Assembly: GCF_003854965.1 (NCBI RefSeq)
Contig: NZ_RQPI01000007.1
Coordinates: 158,983 to 222,982, forward strand
Direction of reading: 5' to 3'
Source: Paenibacillus rhizophilus
GTDB taxonomy: Bacteria; Bacillota; Bacilli; Paenibacillales; Paenibacillaceae
Length of the DNA stretch: 64,000 nucleotides
This document shows, piece after piece, positions 40,680 through 50,039 of this stretch. How positions within the stretch are numbered: the stretch's first letter is position 1; each line of letters starts with the position of its first letter. Position numbers and translations under genes: made by a program. The notes under the pieces were generated by a model, which was not told the DNA's origin, did no database searches, and saw only the letters and a program-made list of their open reading frames with translations.

Positions 40680-42518
40680 CTATACCGCTGCCTCTTTGGC
40701 GCGAAGTTGTCTGGACTCAATGTAGCCGATAAAAAACTCCGTAAGCTCCGGATCGAACTGGCTGCCCGCGCAGGCTCTAAGCTCGACAATCGCCTCTTCG
40801 ACGGATTTGGTCGGCTGGTAGGGCCGTTCCGTCGTCATGGCATCAAAGGAATCGATAATGGTCAGCATCCGGCACAGCTTCGGAATTTCCTCGCCTTTGA
40901 AACCGCGGGGGTAACCCTTGCCGTCGTATCTTTCGTGGTGCAGCTCGATATAGGCGGCCAAATCCTTGAACTTGTCGTTGGTCATCGCCATCTGCTTGCC
41001 CCAGGTCACATGCCATTTCACCATTTCCCACTCCTCGGGCGTAAGCTTCTCCTTTTTATTCAGAATGCCCCAAGGAATTTCCAGCTTGCCGATATCGTGA
41101 ATCAGCGCACCCAGCGTGAACTGGCGCTTGGAGAGGCTGTCCAGCTGCAGCAGCTCGCTGATGTCAATGGCGTAGCGGAATACCCGCTTGGAATGCTTGA
41201 AGGTCTCCATGTCCTTGTACATGAACAGGTTCAGCTGCTGTTCGATATCCCGCACGTCCTGGCTGAAATCGATATCCTGCTCAAGCAGCGACTGGTGGCC
41301 GTAAATATGAACCATATTCTTGCCCTGCTTCTTGGCGTAATACAGCGCCTGGTCGGCCTGTTCCACCAGCTCCGATTTATCGTGGATATCGGAACGGTAG
41401 CCTGCGATGCCCGCCGAGAAGGACAGACAGCCCTGGGGGAAAATCTCCGCGCCGTCAAAGCGGGAATTGTTCAGCGTTTTGCGAAGGCGGTCGAGAAAGT
41501 CTTTAGCCTGGTCGGTATCGTAAGAGGGCATCAGCAGCGTGAACTCTTCTCCGCCGTAACGGGAGACGACCATGTCGGCGCCGCCGCATTCTTTTTTCAG
41601 TAATTCCGCCAAAAATACGATCAGCCCGTCGCCCTTGAGATGGCCGAAGTGGTCGTTGTATTTCTTGAAATTGTCGATATCGATCATGGCCAGCGACAAG
41701 GAGGCACCTGTGCTCCGGGATTTGCGCATTTCCTCTTCCAGCGCCAGCTCGAAATAGCTGTGGTTGAACAGGCCCGTCCGCGGGTCGCGGTTCGCCCGCT
41801 CTTCGATGTCGCGGTACATCGTGAACATTTGCTTGAAGGAATAGGACAGCAGGATGCTGAGGCAGAGAAACAGCGCCAGCCCGAAAATATGATTGTGATA
41901 CAAAAGAATAGTCAGCACAAGCGACAGCACGAGGGTGCAGAGGTAGGCGATAATCGTATCCTTGAGCATTCCCTTTAACGTCTCGTACAGATTTTCATTA
42001 TGGAAGACATAGTAGTACAGGACGATGAGCAGCGTGTTCATAATAAAATAGATCGCCATGCCTCCGGCGTACGCCGCCAAATGATTGTCCATCAGCGGTC
42101 CCCGTTCGCCGCCCAGCGCCGCAAAGGAGTAGGACGCCGAGGCATTAATGATCGAATAGATCGCAAAGTTGATCAGGTGCTTCCACCAGAGGGTTTTTCG
42201 TTCAATCAGGAAAATCACCGCGGATGCAACAAGAAGGACCGTCAGGCTGAACGAGGGGCCGAATACGAAAATACAGGCCAGATAAACGGAGGAGTCCAGG
42301 GATAATCCGTTGCCCTGCGGAGGAAGCTGGAAGGTAAAGATCGTCAGCACCACCGCCGCTCCGGCCAGCGCGTAGACCCAAACCCAGGTAGGGGTAGTGT
42401 AATGGATAAAAGCGCCCCGGTTAAATAAAGTGAACAGGCCGAGTCCAGTAAGACAAATGGCAACTGCATATAGATGACCCAGGTTCAGCTTGGCAATGGC
42501 TGTGTCCCGCTTTGACAA
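40680..42518 (-). CDS. Membrane protein with GGDEF and HD-GYP domains
   Basis: 612 residues from a TTG with GGAGGA 6 bases upstream. N-terminal membrane region of about seven helices (18-225), with no clear ligand domain. GGDEF domain with active-site RYGGEEF (GGEEF 322-326); the RxxD inhibitory site is absent (GGAD). HD-GYP domain with LIHDIGKLEIP (His474, Asp475) and HHERYDGKGYPRG (GYP 535-537), a complete metal site, so it should hydrolyse c-di-GMP. A protein that can both make and break c-di-GMP. Monocistronic. The 253-base leader (42519-42771) shows no known riboswitch. Confidence 0.93.
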   Translation of the reverse strand: MSKRDTAIAKLNLGHLYAVAICLTGLGLFTLFNRGAFIHYTTPTWVWVYALAGAAVVLTIFTFQLPPQGNGLSLDSSVYLACIFVFGPSFSLTVLLVASAVIFLIERKTLWWKHLINFAIYSIINASASYSFAALGGERGPLMDNHLAAYAGGMAIYFIMNTLLIVLYYYVFHNENLYETLKGMLKDTIIAYLCTLVLSLVLTILLYHNHIFGLALFLCLSILLSYSFKQMFTMYRDIEERANRDPRTGLFNHSYFELALEEEMRKSRSTGASLSLAMIDIDNFKKYNDHFGHLKGDGLIVFLAELLKKECGGADMVVSRYGGEEFTLLMPSYDTDQAKDFLDRLRKTLNNSRFDGAEIFPQGCLSFSAGIAGYRSDIHDKSELVEQADQALYYAKKQGKNMVHIYGHQSLLEQDIDFSQDVRDIEQQLNLFMYKDMETFKHSKRVFRYAIDISELLQLDSLSKRQFTLGALIHDIGKLEIPWGILNKKEKLTPEEWEMVKWHVTWGKQMAMTNDKFKDLAAYIELHHERYDGKGYPRGFKGEEIPKLCRMLTIIDSFDAMTTERPYQPTKSVEEAIVELRACAGSQFDPELTEFFIGYIESRQLRAKEAAV

Positions 42519-42726
42519 TGGTGATCCTCCTCTCGCAAGTGTCGTATTGCTCCATTTATTTTAAGGGATTTAACGAAAATTTCATAGATGGCGGCAGGCA
42601 AATTCAGAGCGTCAAATAGCACCGTCTTTCCCGCCCCATAAGGGATGGAAACGTATTCCAAAGAAACAGAAAACTCGTTCCCTACATAATATTGTCGGAA
42701 AATGCGGTTACCTTTGTTAATATGAT

Positions 42727-42753
42727 AAAAAAGCAGGCTGAACATCAGCCTGC
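42727..42753 (-). terminator. Terminator of the DUF5317 / small-protein operon
   Basis: On the minus strand GCAGGCTG, loop ATGTT, CAGCCTGC then TTTTTT. It follows the 38-residue gene directly. Confidence 0.9.
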
Positions 42754-42771
42754 CTCTCTCGTGCCTTGGGA

Positions 42772-42888
42772 TCAACGGCCGCCGCCGATGAGTCTGAATC
42801 CGGAAGTCAAAGCCATAACTACGGAAGCAACGATAACCGTATTGATAATAATGCGCGAATATAACACGCCATCCAGTTTCTTTTTCAC
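42772..42888 (-). CDS. Small membrane protein, 38 residues
   Basis: GTG at 42888 with AAAGGGGTGAG about 8 bases upstream; 38 codons; a perfect terminator starts 19 bases after the stop. The product has a basic N-terminus (MKKKLDGVLYSR), one hydrophobic helix (IIINTVIVASVVMALTSGF) and a short RLIGGGR tail, so a single-pass membrane protein with N-in orientation. It lies 29 bases after the DUF5317 membrane gene and should be co-transcribed. No family recognised. Confidence 0.7.
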   Translation of the reverse strand: MKKKLDGVLYSRIIINTVIVASVVMALTSGFRLIGGGR

Positions 42889-42917
42889 AATTGCTCACCC
42901 CTTTCGGTAACGGATCG

Positions 42918-43514
42918 TCAAGACTGCTTGGCTTCCATCTCCTGTGTTTTTGGATCCCGTCGTCTGTCCGGAACAAGAATGTACTGAAGATAGAGGAAAA
43001 TCCCCGCGTTCATCACAATATCGCCGATGCTGATGACCTGGGTGCGCGGATAAGGCTTGGACAGCGGAATAATGTCCCCCAGAAACGACAGCCTGGTCGC
43101 TGAATCCATCAGAAAATGCTTCGTAGCAACGGTTCCCGACTCAAGCAAATGCACGTAATAGGGGTCCAGAACCTTAGCCGCATCCAGCGATACAGGCATC
43201 TTGCCGCCATTGACGGCCATGACGAGAAAATTCAGAAAGACGCCGGCGAAAATAAACAGGAAGCCCGGAGTGCTCCGGTTCAACCACAGGATGTAAAGCC
43301 CGGCTACGTACACGGCGATAAAAATGATACCGCTGAACGAAGCAAAGGCAGACGACCGATCATTTAGTTCAAACACGGCAAACTGCAGCAGCAGCAGGAG
43401 AGGGAACCAGAGACCGCCCTTGATGCGCAGAGAGCCGAATTGCGTCAGGCCGTAACGGAATCCGCCGCGAAGCAGGCCCGCTACCAAACCGAGCACAATA
43501 CCGTCGTAGACCAT
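42918..43514 (-). CDS. DUF5317 family membrane protein
   Basis: 198 residues with five or so membrane helices (2-20, 36-52, 57-75, 85-105 and 165-183). Conserved loop with NGGKMPVSLDAAKVL (about 113-127) and GDIIPLSKPYPRTQVISIGD (about 155-174), as in DUF5317 proteins of Clostridia and Paenibacillus. Function unknown. TAGGAG precedes the ATG. Followed by a 38-residue membrane protein gene. Confidence 0.8.
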   Translation of the reverse strand: MVYDGIVLGLVAGLLRGGFRYGLTQFGSLRIKGGLWFPLLLLLQFAVFELNDRSSAFASFSGIIFIAVYVAGLYILWLNRSTPGFLFIFAGVFLNFLVMAVNGGKMPVSLDAAKVLDPYYVHLLESGTVATKHFLMDSATRLSFLGDIIPLSKPYPRTQVISIGDIVMNAGIFLYLQYILVPDRRRDPKTQEMEAKQS

Positions 43515-43669
43515 GTTGTATGCTCCTATACCTATGTATTGTGAAGATGAAAAGTCTTATATAAGAGGGAATATTCGACCCTAAATATGGAAATCCTCCT
43601 GCCTATAACAAAATTCTCCGAAGAAATGTGACAAAAAATAGCGAAGAAGGAGAAACGCATGGATTTGGC

Positions 43670-43694
43670 TTGACATACCCTATGGGGGTATATT
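43670..43694 (+). promoter_or_regulatory. csoR promoter with CsoR operator 1
   Basis: TTGACA (43670-43675) runs straight into ATACCCTATGGGGGTAT (43675-43691), a CsoR-type palindrome (TACCC/GGGTA core), and a TATATT -10-like element. Spacing of -35 and -10 is short, as seen in metal-responsive promoters. Apo-CsoR would block this promoter until copper binds. Confidence 0.8.
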
Positions 43695-43719
43695 AAAGTG
43701 AGGTTGAGGAGGCTGATGC

Positions 43720-44070
43720 ATGACGGCACATGAGAAACACGATGAAGGGCTTTACGAACGGTCCTGCGGCAGCGATTGCCATTCTTCCGAAGAACGCAAA
43801 AGTCATCATACTCAGGAATTCAAGAACGGGCTGACGACCCGGCTTAACCGCATAGAGGGGCAAATTCGCGGCATCAAAGGCATGATCGACCGCGACACAT
43901 ACTGCGACGATGTTCTCACCCAGCTTGCGGCGGTCCAGTCGGCGCTTGGCAGCATCGGGAAGCTGCTGCTTGAGGGCCATATGAAGAGCTGTATTGTCGA
44001 GAGAATCGAAGCCGGCGAACACGAGGTTATTGACGAACTGCTGATTACGGTCGGCAGATTAATGAAATAA
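43720..44070 (+). CDS. csoR: Copper-sensing repressor CsoR
   Basis: 116 residues. The four-helix CsoR/RcnR fold with the Cu(I) site Cys62 (TYCDDVL), His87 and Cys91 (EGHMKSC). A His/Cys-rich N-terminal extension (CGSDCHSSEERKSHH, about 16-30) may add metal affinity. It represses csoR-copZ-copA and releases DNA when Cu(I) binds. copZ starts 15 bases later. Confidence 0.95.
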   Translation: MTAHEKHDEGLYERSCGSDCHSSEERKSHHTQEFKNGLTTRLNRIEGQIRGIKGMIDRDTYCDDVLTQLAAVQSALGSIGKLLLEGHMKSCIVERIEAGEHEVIDELLITVGRLMK

Positions 44071-44085
44071 GGAGAGGATCAGGAA

Positions 44086-44289
44086 ATGACGAACGTTGTA
44101 TTGAATGTGGAGGGAATGTCCTGCGGACATTGCGTAAGCTCTGTGGAGACGGCGGTAGGCAATTTGGGGGCGTCGGCCAAAGCGGATCTGGCATCCAAGA
44201 CGGTTACGGTCGATTTTGACGACAGCAAGCTCAGTCTGGACGCCATCAAGGAAGCGATTGAAGATCAAGGTTTCGACGTGGTTCAATAA
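44086..44289 (+). CDS. copZ: Copper chaperone CopZ
   Basis: 67 residues, one HMA domain with the Cu(I) motif GMSCGHC (10-16). The beta-alpha-beta fold ends EDQGFDVV. It carries copper to CopA. Same operon as csoR, though copA has its own operator. Confidence 0.96.
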   Translation: MTNVVLNVEGMSCGHCVSSVETAVGNLGASAKADLASKTVTVDFDDSKLSLDAIKEAIEDQGFDVVQ

Positions 44290-44374
44290 CCCGCAAGCGG
44301 CAAACGCCAAGGCATGGAGCGGCAGGGAAAGAAGTCCCCGAGATCGTTCCAGGCCTTCTCTTTTATTCGTTTGT

Positions 44375-44391
44375 ATACCCCCTATGGGTAC
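44375..44391 (+). promoter_or_regulatory. CsoR operator 2, upstream of copA
   Basis: ATACCCCCTATGGGTAC, a second CsoR-type palindrome. It gives copA a copper-controlled promoter separate from the csoR-copZ one. Confidence 0.8.
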
Positions 44392-44409
44392 ATGAGAGGA
44401 AGTGATCAT

Positions 44410-46866
44410 ATGGAACAAGCTGCGGTGGCGCCGGCGGAGGAACAGGCAACCTTGCAGATTACGGGCATGACCTGCTCCGCCTGCGCGGCGAGAATCGAGA
44501 AAGGGATCGGCCGCATGGAGGGCGTCTCCCGGGCGAACGTCAACCTTGCGCTCGAGCAGGCGTCCGTGGGTTTCGATCCCAAAGTTGTCAGCGTGCCGAA
44601 GATCGAGGAGAAGATCCGCTCGCTCGGATATGATACGGTGAAGGAAGCGGCGGACTTCGATATTTCGGGCATGACCTGCGCGGCCTGTTCGGCCCGGATC
44701 GAGAAGGTGCTTGGCAAGCTGCCGGGCATTGCCGGAATCAACGTTAACCTTGCGCTGGAAACAGCGCATGTCGAATATACCCCCGGGATGATTACTCCCG
44801 GGGAGATTGTCGCCAAGGTCGATTCGATCGGCTTTAAAGCCTCGCTCAAGGAAGACCGGAAGGAGACCGTGGGCCGAAGGGAGCATGAAATCAGCCGCAA
44901 GCGCAGTAAGTGGATGATCTCGGCTCTGCTGTCCCTGCCGCTTCTCTGGGCCATGGTCGGACATTTCTCGTTCACTTCCTGGATTCCCGTGCCGGAACTG
45001 CTCATGAATCCATGGTTCCAGCTTGTTCTGGCGACCCCGGTGCAGTTCATTATCGGCTGGCAGTTCTATGTCGGCGCCTACAAGGCGCTTCGGAACGGCA
45101 GCGCCAATATGGATGTGCTGGTAGCGCTGGGTACGTCGGCCGCTTACTTCTACAGCTTGTATCTCACGCTGGATTCCCTGCGGATGAACGGCATGGATCA
45201 TGCGGTGGAAATGTATTATGAGACCGGAGCTGTGCTGATTACGCTCATTCTGGTCGGAAAATGGTTCGAGGCGCTGGCTAAGGGCCGCTCCTCGGACGCC
45301 ATCCGCAGTCTGATGGGCCTTCAGGCCAAGACGGCTCTTGTGTTCCGCGAAGGAGCGGAAACAAGCGTCCCCGTGGAGGAAGTCGTTATCGGGGATATCG
45401 TACTCGTAAAGCCGGGGACCAAGATTCCCGTCGACGGCGAAGTGATCGAGGGCTTGTCTTCCGTGGACGAATCCATGCTGACGGGCGAGAGTATCCCGGT
45501 GGAGAAGAAGCCGGGCGACTCCGTGATCGGAGCGACGGTGAACAAGAACGGCGTGCTGAAGATCAAAGCCCGCAAGGTGGGTCGCGACACGGCGCTTGCC
45601 CAGATCATCCGCGTAGTCGAGGAAGCGCAGGGGTCCAAGGCACCGATCCAGCGCGTGGCTGATGTCATCTCTGGCATCTTCGTGCCGATTGTGGTGGCAA
45701 TCGCCGCGTTGACGTTCCTGATCTGGTACTTGTGGGCGGCTCCCGGGCAATTTGCCGAAGCGCTGGAGAAGGGGATCGCCGTGCTCGTTATCGCCTGTCC
45801 CTGCGCGCTGGGCCTTGCGACGCCGACCTCGATTATGGCCGGCTCCGGCAGGGCTGCAGAGCTCGGCATCTTGTTTAAGGGCGGCGAGCATCTGGAAGCC
45901 GCGCAGGGCATTCAACTCGTCGTGCTCGACAAGACGGGCACCGTAACGAGCGGCAAGCCGGTGCTTACGGACGTGCTTGTATCGCCGGACTTCAAGGGCG
46001 CGCCTGAACTGGCTCCGGCAGACGGCCTGCTGTCGCTTGCGGCGGCGGCGGAGAAGCTGTCGGAGCATCCGCTCGCCGAGGCGGTGGCATCGGGAGCGGC
46101 GGAGAAGGGTCTGGCGGTAGGCGAAGCCGCAAGCTTCTCCAATGTACCCGGACGGGGTATCCGGGCGACCGTTCAGGGCAGGGAAATCATCGTCGGCACA
46201 CGCCGGATGATGGAAGAGAACGGCGTCAATGCACGGCGCTGGTTAGACGCCATGAATGAACTGGAGCAGCAGGGTAAGACGGCGATGCTGGTCGCGGTGG
46301 ACGGCGTCTGCGAAGGCATCGTGGCCGTCGCGGATACGATCAAGCCGACCTCGCGCGAGGCGGTGGCGGCTCTGCGGGACATGGGGATCGATGTCGTGAT
46401 GATCACCGGCGACAACGAGCGGACGGCCCGGGCCATCGCAGCCGAGGCCGGGATCGACAGAGTGATGGCCGAAGTGCTGCCCGAAGGCAAGGCCGAGGCG
46501 GTGCGGAAGCTTCAGGCCGACGGCGTGAAGGTGGCGATGGTCGGCGACGGCATCAACGACGCGCCGGCGCTTGCGACCGCCGATATCGGCATGGCGGTCG
46601 GAACCGGGACCGACGTGGCGATGGAAGCGGCGGATATTACCCTGATGCGCGGCGACCTCAAGGCCATCGCGGACGCGATTAAGATGAGCCGCCGGACGAT
46701 GGGCAATATCAAGCAGAATCTGTTCTGGGCGCTCGGCTATAATACGATCGGTATTCCGGTGGCCGCGCTGGGATTTCTGGCGCCCTGGCTGGCGGGCGCG
46801 GCCATGGCGTTCAGCTCGGTTTCGGTCGTGCTGAATGCGCTGCGGCTGCAGCGGGTAAAGTTATAA
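44410..46866 (+). CDS. copA: Copper-exporting P-type ATPase
   Basis: 818 residues from ATG 44410 (GAGGAAG upstream). Two N-terminal metal-binding domains with GMTCSAC (Cys22, Cys25) and GMTCAAC (Cys90, Cys93). Eight membrane helices with the copper-binding CPC at 463-465 ([12 protein letters not shown]), phosphorylated Asp507 in [17 protein letters not shown], and [10 protein letters not shown]. Exports Cu(I) using ATP. Copper-controlled by two CsoR operators. Confidence 0.97.
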   Translation: MEQAAVAPAEEQATLQITGMTCSACAARIEKGIGRMEGVSRANVNLALEQASVGFDPKVVSVPKIEEKIRSLGYDTVKEAADFDISGMTCAACSARIEKVLGKLPGIAGINVNLALETAHVEYTPGMITPGEIVAKVDSIGFKASLKEDRKETVGRREHEISRKRSKWMISALLSLPLLWAMVGHFSFTSWIPVPELLMNPWFQLVLATPVQFIIGWQFYVGAYKALRNGSANMDVLVALGTSAAYFYSLYLTLDSLRMNGMDHAVEMYYETGAVLITLILVGKWFEALAKGRSSDAIRSLMGLQAKTALVFREGAETSVPVEEVVIGDIVLVKPGTKIPVDGEVIEGLSSVDESMLTGESIPVEKKPGDSVIGATVNKNGVLKIKARKVGRDTALAQIIRVVEEAQGSKAPIQRVADVISGIFVPIVVAIAALTFLIWYLWAAPGQFAEALEKGIAVLVIACPCALGLATPTSIMAGSGRAAELGILFKGGEHLEAAQGIQLVVLDKTGTVTSGKPVLTDVLVSPDFKGAPELAPADGLLSLAAAAEKLSEHPLAEAVASGAAEKGLAVGEAASFSNVPGRGIRATVQGREIIVGTRRMMEENGVNARRWLDAMNELEQQGKTAMLVAVDGVCEGIVAVADTIKPTSREAVAALRDMGIDVVMITGDNERTARAIAAEAGIDRVMAEVLPEGKAEAVRKLQADGVKVAMVGDGINDAPALATADIGMAVGTGTDVAMEAADITLMRGDLKAIADAIKMSRRTMGNIKQNLFWALGYNTIGIPVAALGFLAPWLAGAAMAFSSVSVVLNALRLQRVKL

Positions 46867-46918
46867 TACGAGAAAGCTGTAATGCAAGAGTGAAACGGCA
46901 TGAAAGGAAGCGACGGGA

Positions 46919-47701
46919 ATGAACAAGAACATCCGGGAGTCCGAAGCGGCCTCCCTTGACAACGCGGTGCTGTCCTTGCTGGGAAGACATGTCTCGGTAC
47001 GTAAGTTCCGGCAGGACCCGGTAAGTGAAGAACAGCTTGCCGCCATTATCGGGGCGGCGCAGATGGCCTCAACATCCAGCAATGTGCAGGCATACAGCGT
47101 GATTGCGGTGACCGATCCGGCGCTTAAATTGGAGCTTGCGGCGCTTGCCGGGAACCAGGCCTATGTGGCGGAGTGCCCGGTCTTCCTGGTCTGGTGCGCC
47201 GATCTGTACCGGCTGCGGGAGGCGGCGAAGCCGCATCTAAACGGCGCGGCCTCCTACGAGGACTCGACGGAGAATTTCATCATCGCCACCGTCGACACTG
47301 CGCTGGCCGCGCAGAACGCCGCCGTGGCGGCGGAGTCGCTGGGGCTTGGCATCGTCTACATCGGCGGGATAAGGAACAAGATCGCCGAGGCGGCGGAGCG
47401 GCTGGGGCTGCCGGAGTTGGTCTATCCATTGTTCGGCATGTGCCTCGGCTATCCCGACCAGACCCCGGGGCTGCGTCCGCGGCTGCCGCTGCCGGCGGTG
47501 CTGCATCATAACCGCTACGATGCCGAAGAGACCGTGCGGCAGGTCGAGAAATACGACAGCATGATGTCCGATTATTTGCGCAAGCGGACCGGAGGGGCTA
47601 AGGATACCCCGTGGTCGGCGATCATGGCGGGGCGGCTGGCGGAGCCGATCCGGCTGCATATGAAGGATTTCCTGCAGGGCAAAGGATTTATGCGCAGGTA
47701 G
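46919..47701 (+). CDS. nfsA: NADPH nitroreductase, NfsA family
   Basis: 260 residues; ATG at 46919 with AAGGAAG upstream. FMN-binding nitroreductase fold: RHVSVRKFRQDPVSEEQL (23-40), MASTSSNVQAYSVIAV (54-69), and the C-terminal arm LRKRTGGAKDTPWSAIMAGR typical of NfsA/FRase I. Reduces nitro compounds and quinones two electrons at a time. It lies 52 bases after copA and may be co-transcribed, which would fit quinone detoxification under copper stress; this is inference. Confidence 0.88.
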   Translation: MNKNIRESEAASLDNAVLSLLGRHVSVRKFRQDPVSEEQLAAIIGAAQMASTSSNVQAYSVIAVTDPALKLELAALAGNQAYVAECPVFLVWCADLYRLREAAKPHLNGAASYEDSTENFIIATVDTALAAQNAAVAAESLGLGIVYIGGIRNKIAEAAERLGLPELVYPLFGMCLGYPDQTPGLRPRLPLPAVLHHNRYDAEETVRQVEKYDSMMSDYLRKRTGGAKDTPWSAIMAGRLAEPIRLHMKDFLQGKGFMRR

Positions 47702-47750
47702 GGCGGAATCAGCAGAGTAGGCAGGCGGGCAGCATGAGATTTCCATAGAG

Positions 47751-47795
47751 AGGGTACGGGCTTCGGCATGGGATTGCCGGGTTCGTACCCTTTTT
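47751..47795 (+). terminator. Terminator of the cop/nfsA region
   Basis: AGGGTACG (47751-47758) pairs with CGTACCCT (47784-47791), followed by TTTT. Confidence 0.8.
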
Positions 47796-47895
47796 GCCGT
47801 TGTAAGGTGACAGTTGTCATCTTAAAGTCATTGGAGGTCAAGAGCCGGATCAAAGCGGAGCTGCTGGCCGAGGACAAAGGCTGGATATAAAACAG

Positions 47896-47946
47896 CCCCG
47901 CAAAAGTAAGGAATCGGCTCAAAGCGGACCCGGTTACTTGGCGGGG
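47896..47946 (-). terminator. Terminator of the thiamine-precursor ABC operon
   Basis: CCCCGC (47896-47901) pairs with GCGGGG (47941-47946), and AAGTAA with TTACTT inside. On the minus strand TTTT follows. The rest of 47796-47895 shows no gene that I can support. Confidence 0.6.
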
Positions 47947-47996
47947 ACTCCAGAAAATTTATGCAAGAAGGACCCGGGAAGGATTGGCCTGGCCGA

Positions 47997-48863
47997 TCAG
48001 CGGAGCGGGCCGCTCTTGGCCTGTTCCTCACGCATCCACCCCGACAGCTGGCGTTTCAGCCGCAAAAATTCGGGATACTCCGTCATTCCCTCCCGGCGCG
48101 GCCGGGGAAAAGGCACATCAACGGTGTGCAGTATGGTCCCCGGCCGTCCCGAGAACACATAGATGCGGCTGGAGAGCAGCAGCGCCTCTTCAATGCTGTG
48201 TGTGATGAACAGCACGGAGCGGCGGTTCTCCTCCCACAGCTCCAGCAGCCAGCGCTGCATCTCGCTGCGGGTGAGGGCGTCGAGCGCGCTGAACGGTTCG
48301 TCCAGGAGCATCAGCTCCTGGGGCGCCAGCAGCGCGCGCAGGAAGGCGGCGCGCTGCTGCATGCCGCCGGACAGCATGTGCGGATACGCCTTCTCGAATC
48401 CGCCGAGTCCAACCTTCGCGAGCCAGCGCCGGGCTTCCTCGCGAGCTTCGCTTCGCGCCGCGCCCTTCAGCTCGCGGGCAAGAATCACGTTATCCTCGAT
48501 GCTCCGCCAAGGAAACAGCGCGGGCTGCTGCGGCATGTAGCTGACGCTGCCCCGCTGCCCGGTTACCGGAGCGCCGTTCATCCGCACGGCGCCCGCATCC
48601 GGCTTGACCAGTCCGCCGATGATGTGGAAGAGCGTGCTCTTGCCGCAGCCCGATGGTCCGATGATGGATACGAACTCATCCGGCTTCACCGTAAGTGACA
48701 CCTGCTCCAGCACCGGGATGCTCCGCCCGCGCTGGGAGAATGATTTGGAGATGCCGGAGACCTCCAGCGCGGGGGCTTCGGTGCCCGAATCCGGCGAAGC
48801 GGCGTCCGGCGTCTCCTCTTTTACCGGTTCTCCGCTTGATGGCGGAACGGTCTTGTTTGTCAC
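47997..48863 (-). CDS. thiZ: Thiamine-precursor ABC transporter ATPase (ThiZ-like)
   Basis: 288 residues, GTG start with AAAGGGG upstream. Walker A GPSGCGKST near 70, signature LSGGMQQRAAFLRAL near 163, Walker B LMLLDEP. About 30 extra acidic residues at the N-terminus. Nitrate/taurine-type ATPase family. Context (TPP riboswitch, ThiY-like receptor) identifies the substrate as a thiamine pyrimidine precursor. Last gene of the operon. Confidence 0.88.
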   Translation of the reverse strand: MTNKTVPPSSGEPVKEETPDAASPDSGTEAPALEVSGISKSFSQRGRSIPVLEQVSLTVKPDEFVSIIGPSGCGKSTLFHIIGGLVKPDAGAVRMNGAPVTGQRGSVSYMPQQPALFPWRSIEDNVILARELKGAARSEAREEARRWLAKVGLGGFEKAYPHMLSGGMQQRAAFLRALLAPQELMLLDEPFSALDALTRSEMQRWLLELWEENRRSVLFITHSIEEALLLSSRIYVFSGRPGTILHTVDVPFPRPRREGMTEYPEFLRLKRQLSGWMREEQAKSGPLR

Positions 48864-48903
48864 TTATTAGCGCCCCTTTCTGCATATTCTTTCCTTGCGC
48901 CCG

Positions 48904-49668
48904 TTATTGTGCGTCCCGCCGCGGCTTCCAGCGGACCAGCCATTTCTCCAGCAGGACAACGGCGGCGAACAGCAGCAGGCTCAGCAGCACGCTCAGAATT
49001 ATGGCGGCGAACATCCGGTCCGTGCGAAACGCCGATTTCTGTATCTGCATATAGTAGCCGAGTCCCTGGTTCCCGCCGATCAGCTCCGCCACCACGGCGC
49101 CCGTCACGGCGTAGGCGGCGGATATTTTGATGCCGGAGAACAGGGAGGGCAGCGCATGAGGCAGCTCCAGCTTGGAGAAGATCTGCCGCCTTGAGGCGCC
49201 CGCCATCTTCATAAATTGAAGCATCATGCGGTCGGTCTGGGCGAGTCCGCCCAGGCCCGCGACCGCCACGGGGAAGAAGCACACAAGCATAATGAGAATA
49301 ATCTTCGGCAGCTGGCCGAAGCCGAACCAGATAACAAGCAGCGGACCGAGCGCAATAATCGGCACGTTCTGGCTTAAGATCAGCAGCGGGTACAGCGCGC
49401 GCGCCGACCAGGGCACAATATGCAGCAGCACGGCGGCGGCAATCCCTACGGCCACGCCGAGCGGAAAGCCAATCAGCGTCAGCCGCAGCGTCGCCAGCGT
49501 ATGCCCTTTAAGGGATGAAGCGCTGGCAATGCCTTCCCGCCAAATGTCGGAGGGAGCGGGCAGCATCCATTTTTCCACATGGAACCAGGTGACCGACACC
49601 TGCCATAGCGCCAAAAACAAGAGGACCGCCACAAGGGGCGGCCAGATTTGTTTCCACCTGGAAATCAC
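48904..49668 (-). CDS. thiX: Thiamine-precursor ABC transporter permease (ThiX-like)
   Basis: 254 residues, six membrane helices of the SsuC/TauC type; EAA-like loop MKMAGASRRQIFSKLELPHA near 156-175. GTG start overlapping the stop of the preceding thiamine-binding gene by four bases. Works with ThiZ and ThiY. Confidence 0.88.
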   Translation of the reverse strand: MISRWKQIWPPLVAVLLFLALWQVSVTWFHVEKWMLPAPSDIWREGIASASSLKGHTLATLRLTLIGFPLGVAVGIAAAVLLHIVPWSARALYPLLILSQNVPIIALGPLLVIWFGFGQLPKIILIMLVCFFPVAVAGLGGLAQTDRMMLQFMKMAGASRRQIFSKLELPHALPSLFSGIKISAAYAVTGAVVAELIGGNQGLGYYMQIQKSAFRTDRMFAAIILSVLLSLLLFAAVVLLEKWLVRWKPRRDAQ

Positions 49669-49958
49669 GGGCGGTATTTCTCCGTCAGTTTGTCCATGCT
49701 GATTCCGCCCGGGTTATGGGCGATCTTGACCTGCGAGATGACGCTGGGGCAGCCCGCTTCGATCAGCGCCTCCTGCATCTCCCTGACAATTTCCAGCAGG
49801 TCGGAGAGCTCGCCTTCCATCGTCGTCTCCAGCGCGTTCACCTGATGCTTCACACCGGAACGCTGAATGACTTCAATCGCCTTGTCCACATAAGGAATTA
49901 CGTCTTCGCCTCCCGGCGTTTTCGGAATAACCTGAATGCTCAGCAGCGTACTTGCCAT
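49665..49958 (-). CDS. MTH1187-type thiamine-binding protein
   Basis: 97 residues, a single ferredoxin-like domain of the MTH1187/YkoF superfamily: MASTLLSIQVIPKTPGGED then YVDKAIEVIQRSGVKHQVNA and AHNPGGISMDKL. AAAGGATG upstream. Relatives bind thiamine or HMP in the cytoplasm. Its place between thiY and thiX in a TPP-riboswitch operon suggests it binds or hands on the imported pyrimidine. Confidence 0.88.
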   Translation of the reverse strand: MASTLLSIQVIPKTPGGEDVIPYVDKAIEVIQRSGVKHQVNALETTMEGELSDLLEIVREMQEALIEAGCPSVISQVKIAHNPGGISMDKLTEKYRP

Positions 49959-50009
49959 TAACTATCATCCTTTCATCTGATTAATTGTAAACCCGGTGAA
50001 TCAAGACCT

Positions 50010-50037
50010 TAACTCTGTTAAGCTAACTCTGTTAAGC
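50010..50037 (-). repeat. Perfect 14-bp tandem duplication next to the thiY stop
   Basis: TAACTCTGTTAAGC occurs at 50010-50023 and again at 50024-50037, in the 81-base gap between thiY and the thiamine-binding gene. Probably a recent slip-strand duplication. Confidence 0.85.
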
Positions 50038-50039
50038 TC

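Noticed and set aside
42540..42670. Minus-strand frame with YGAGKTVLFDALN, like a P-loop
   Set aside because: Only a short piece in the leader of the GGDEF/HD-GYP gene, with no start site or fold around it.
44059..46068. A 669-codon open frame antisense to copZ/copA
   Set aside because: It mirrors copZ and copA, which carry all their catalytic motifs. The antisense product is rich in His/Arg without any recognisable domain.
47820..47892. Short plus-strand peptide frame ending LLAEDKGWI
   Set aside because: No clear start codon or ribosome site; too short to support as a gene.
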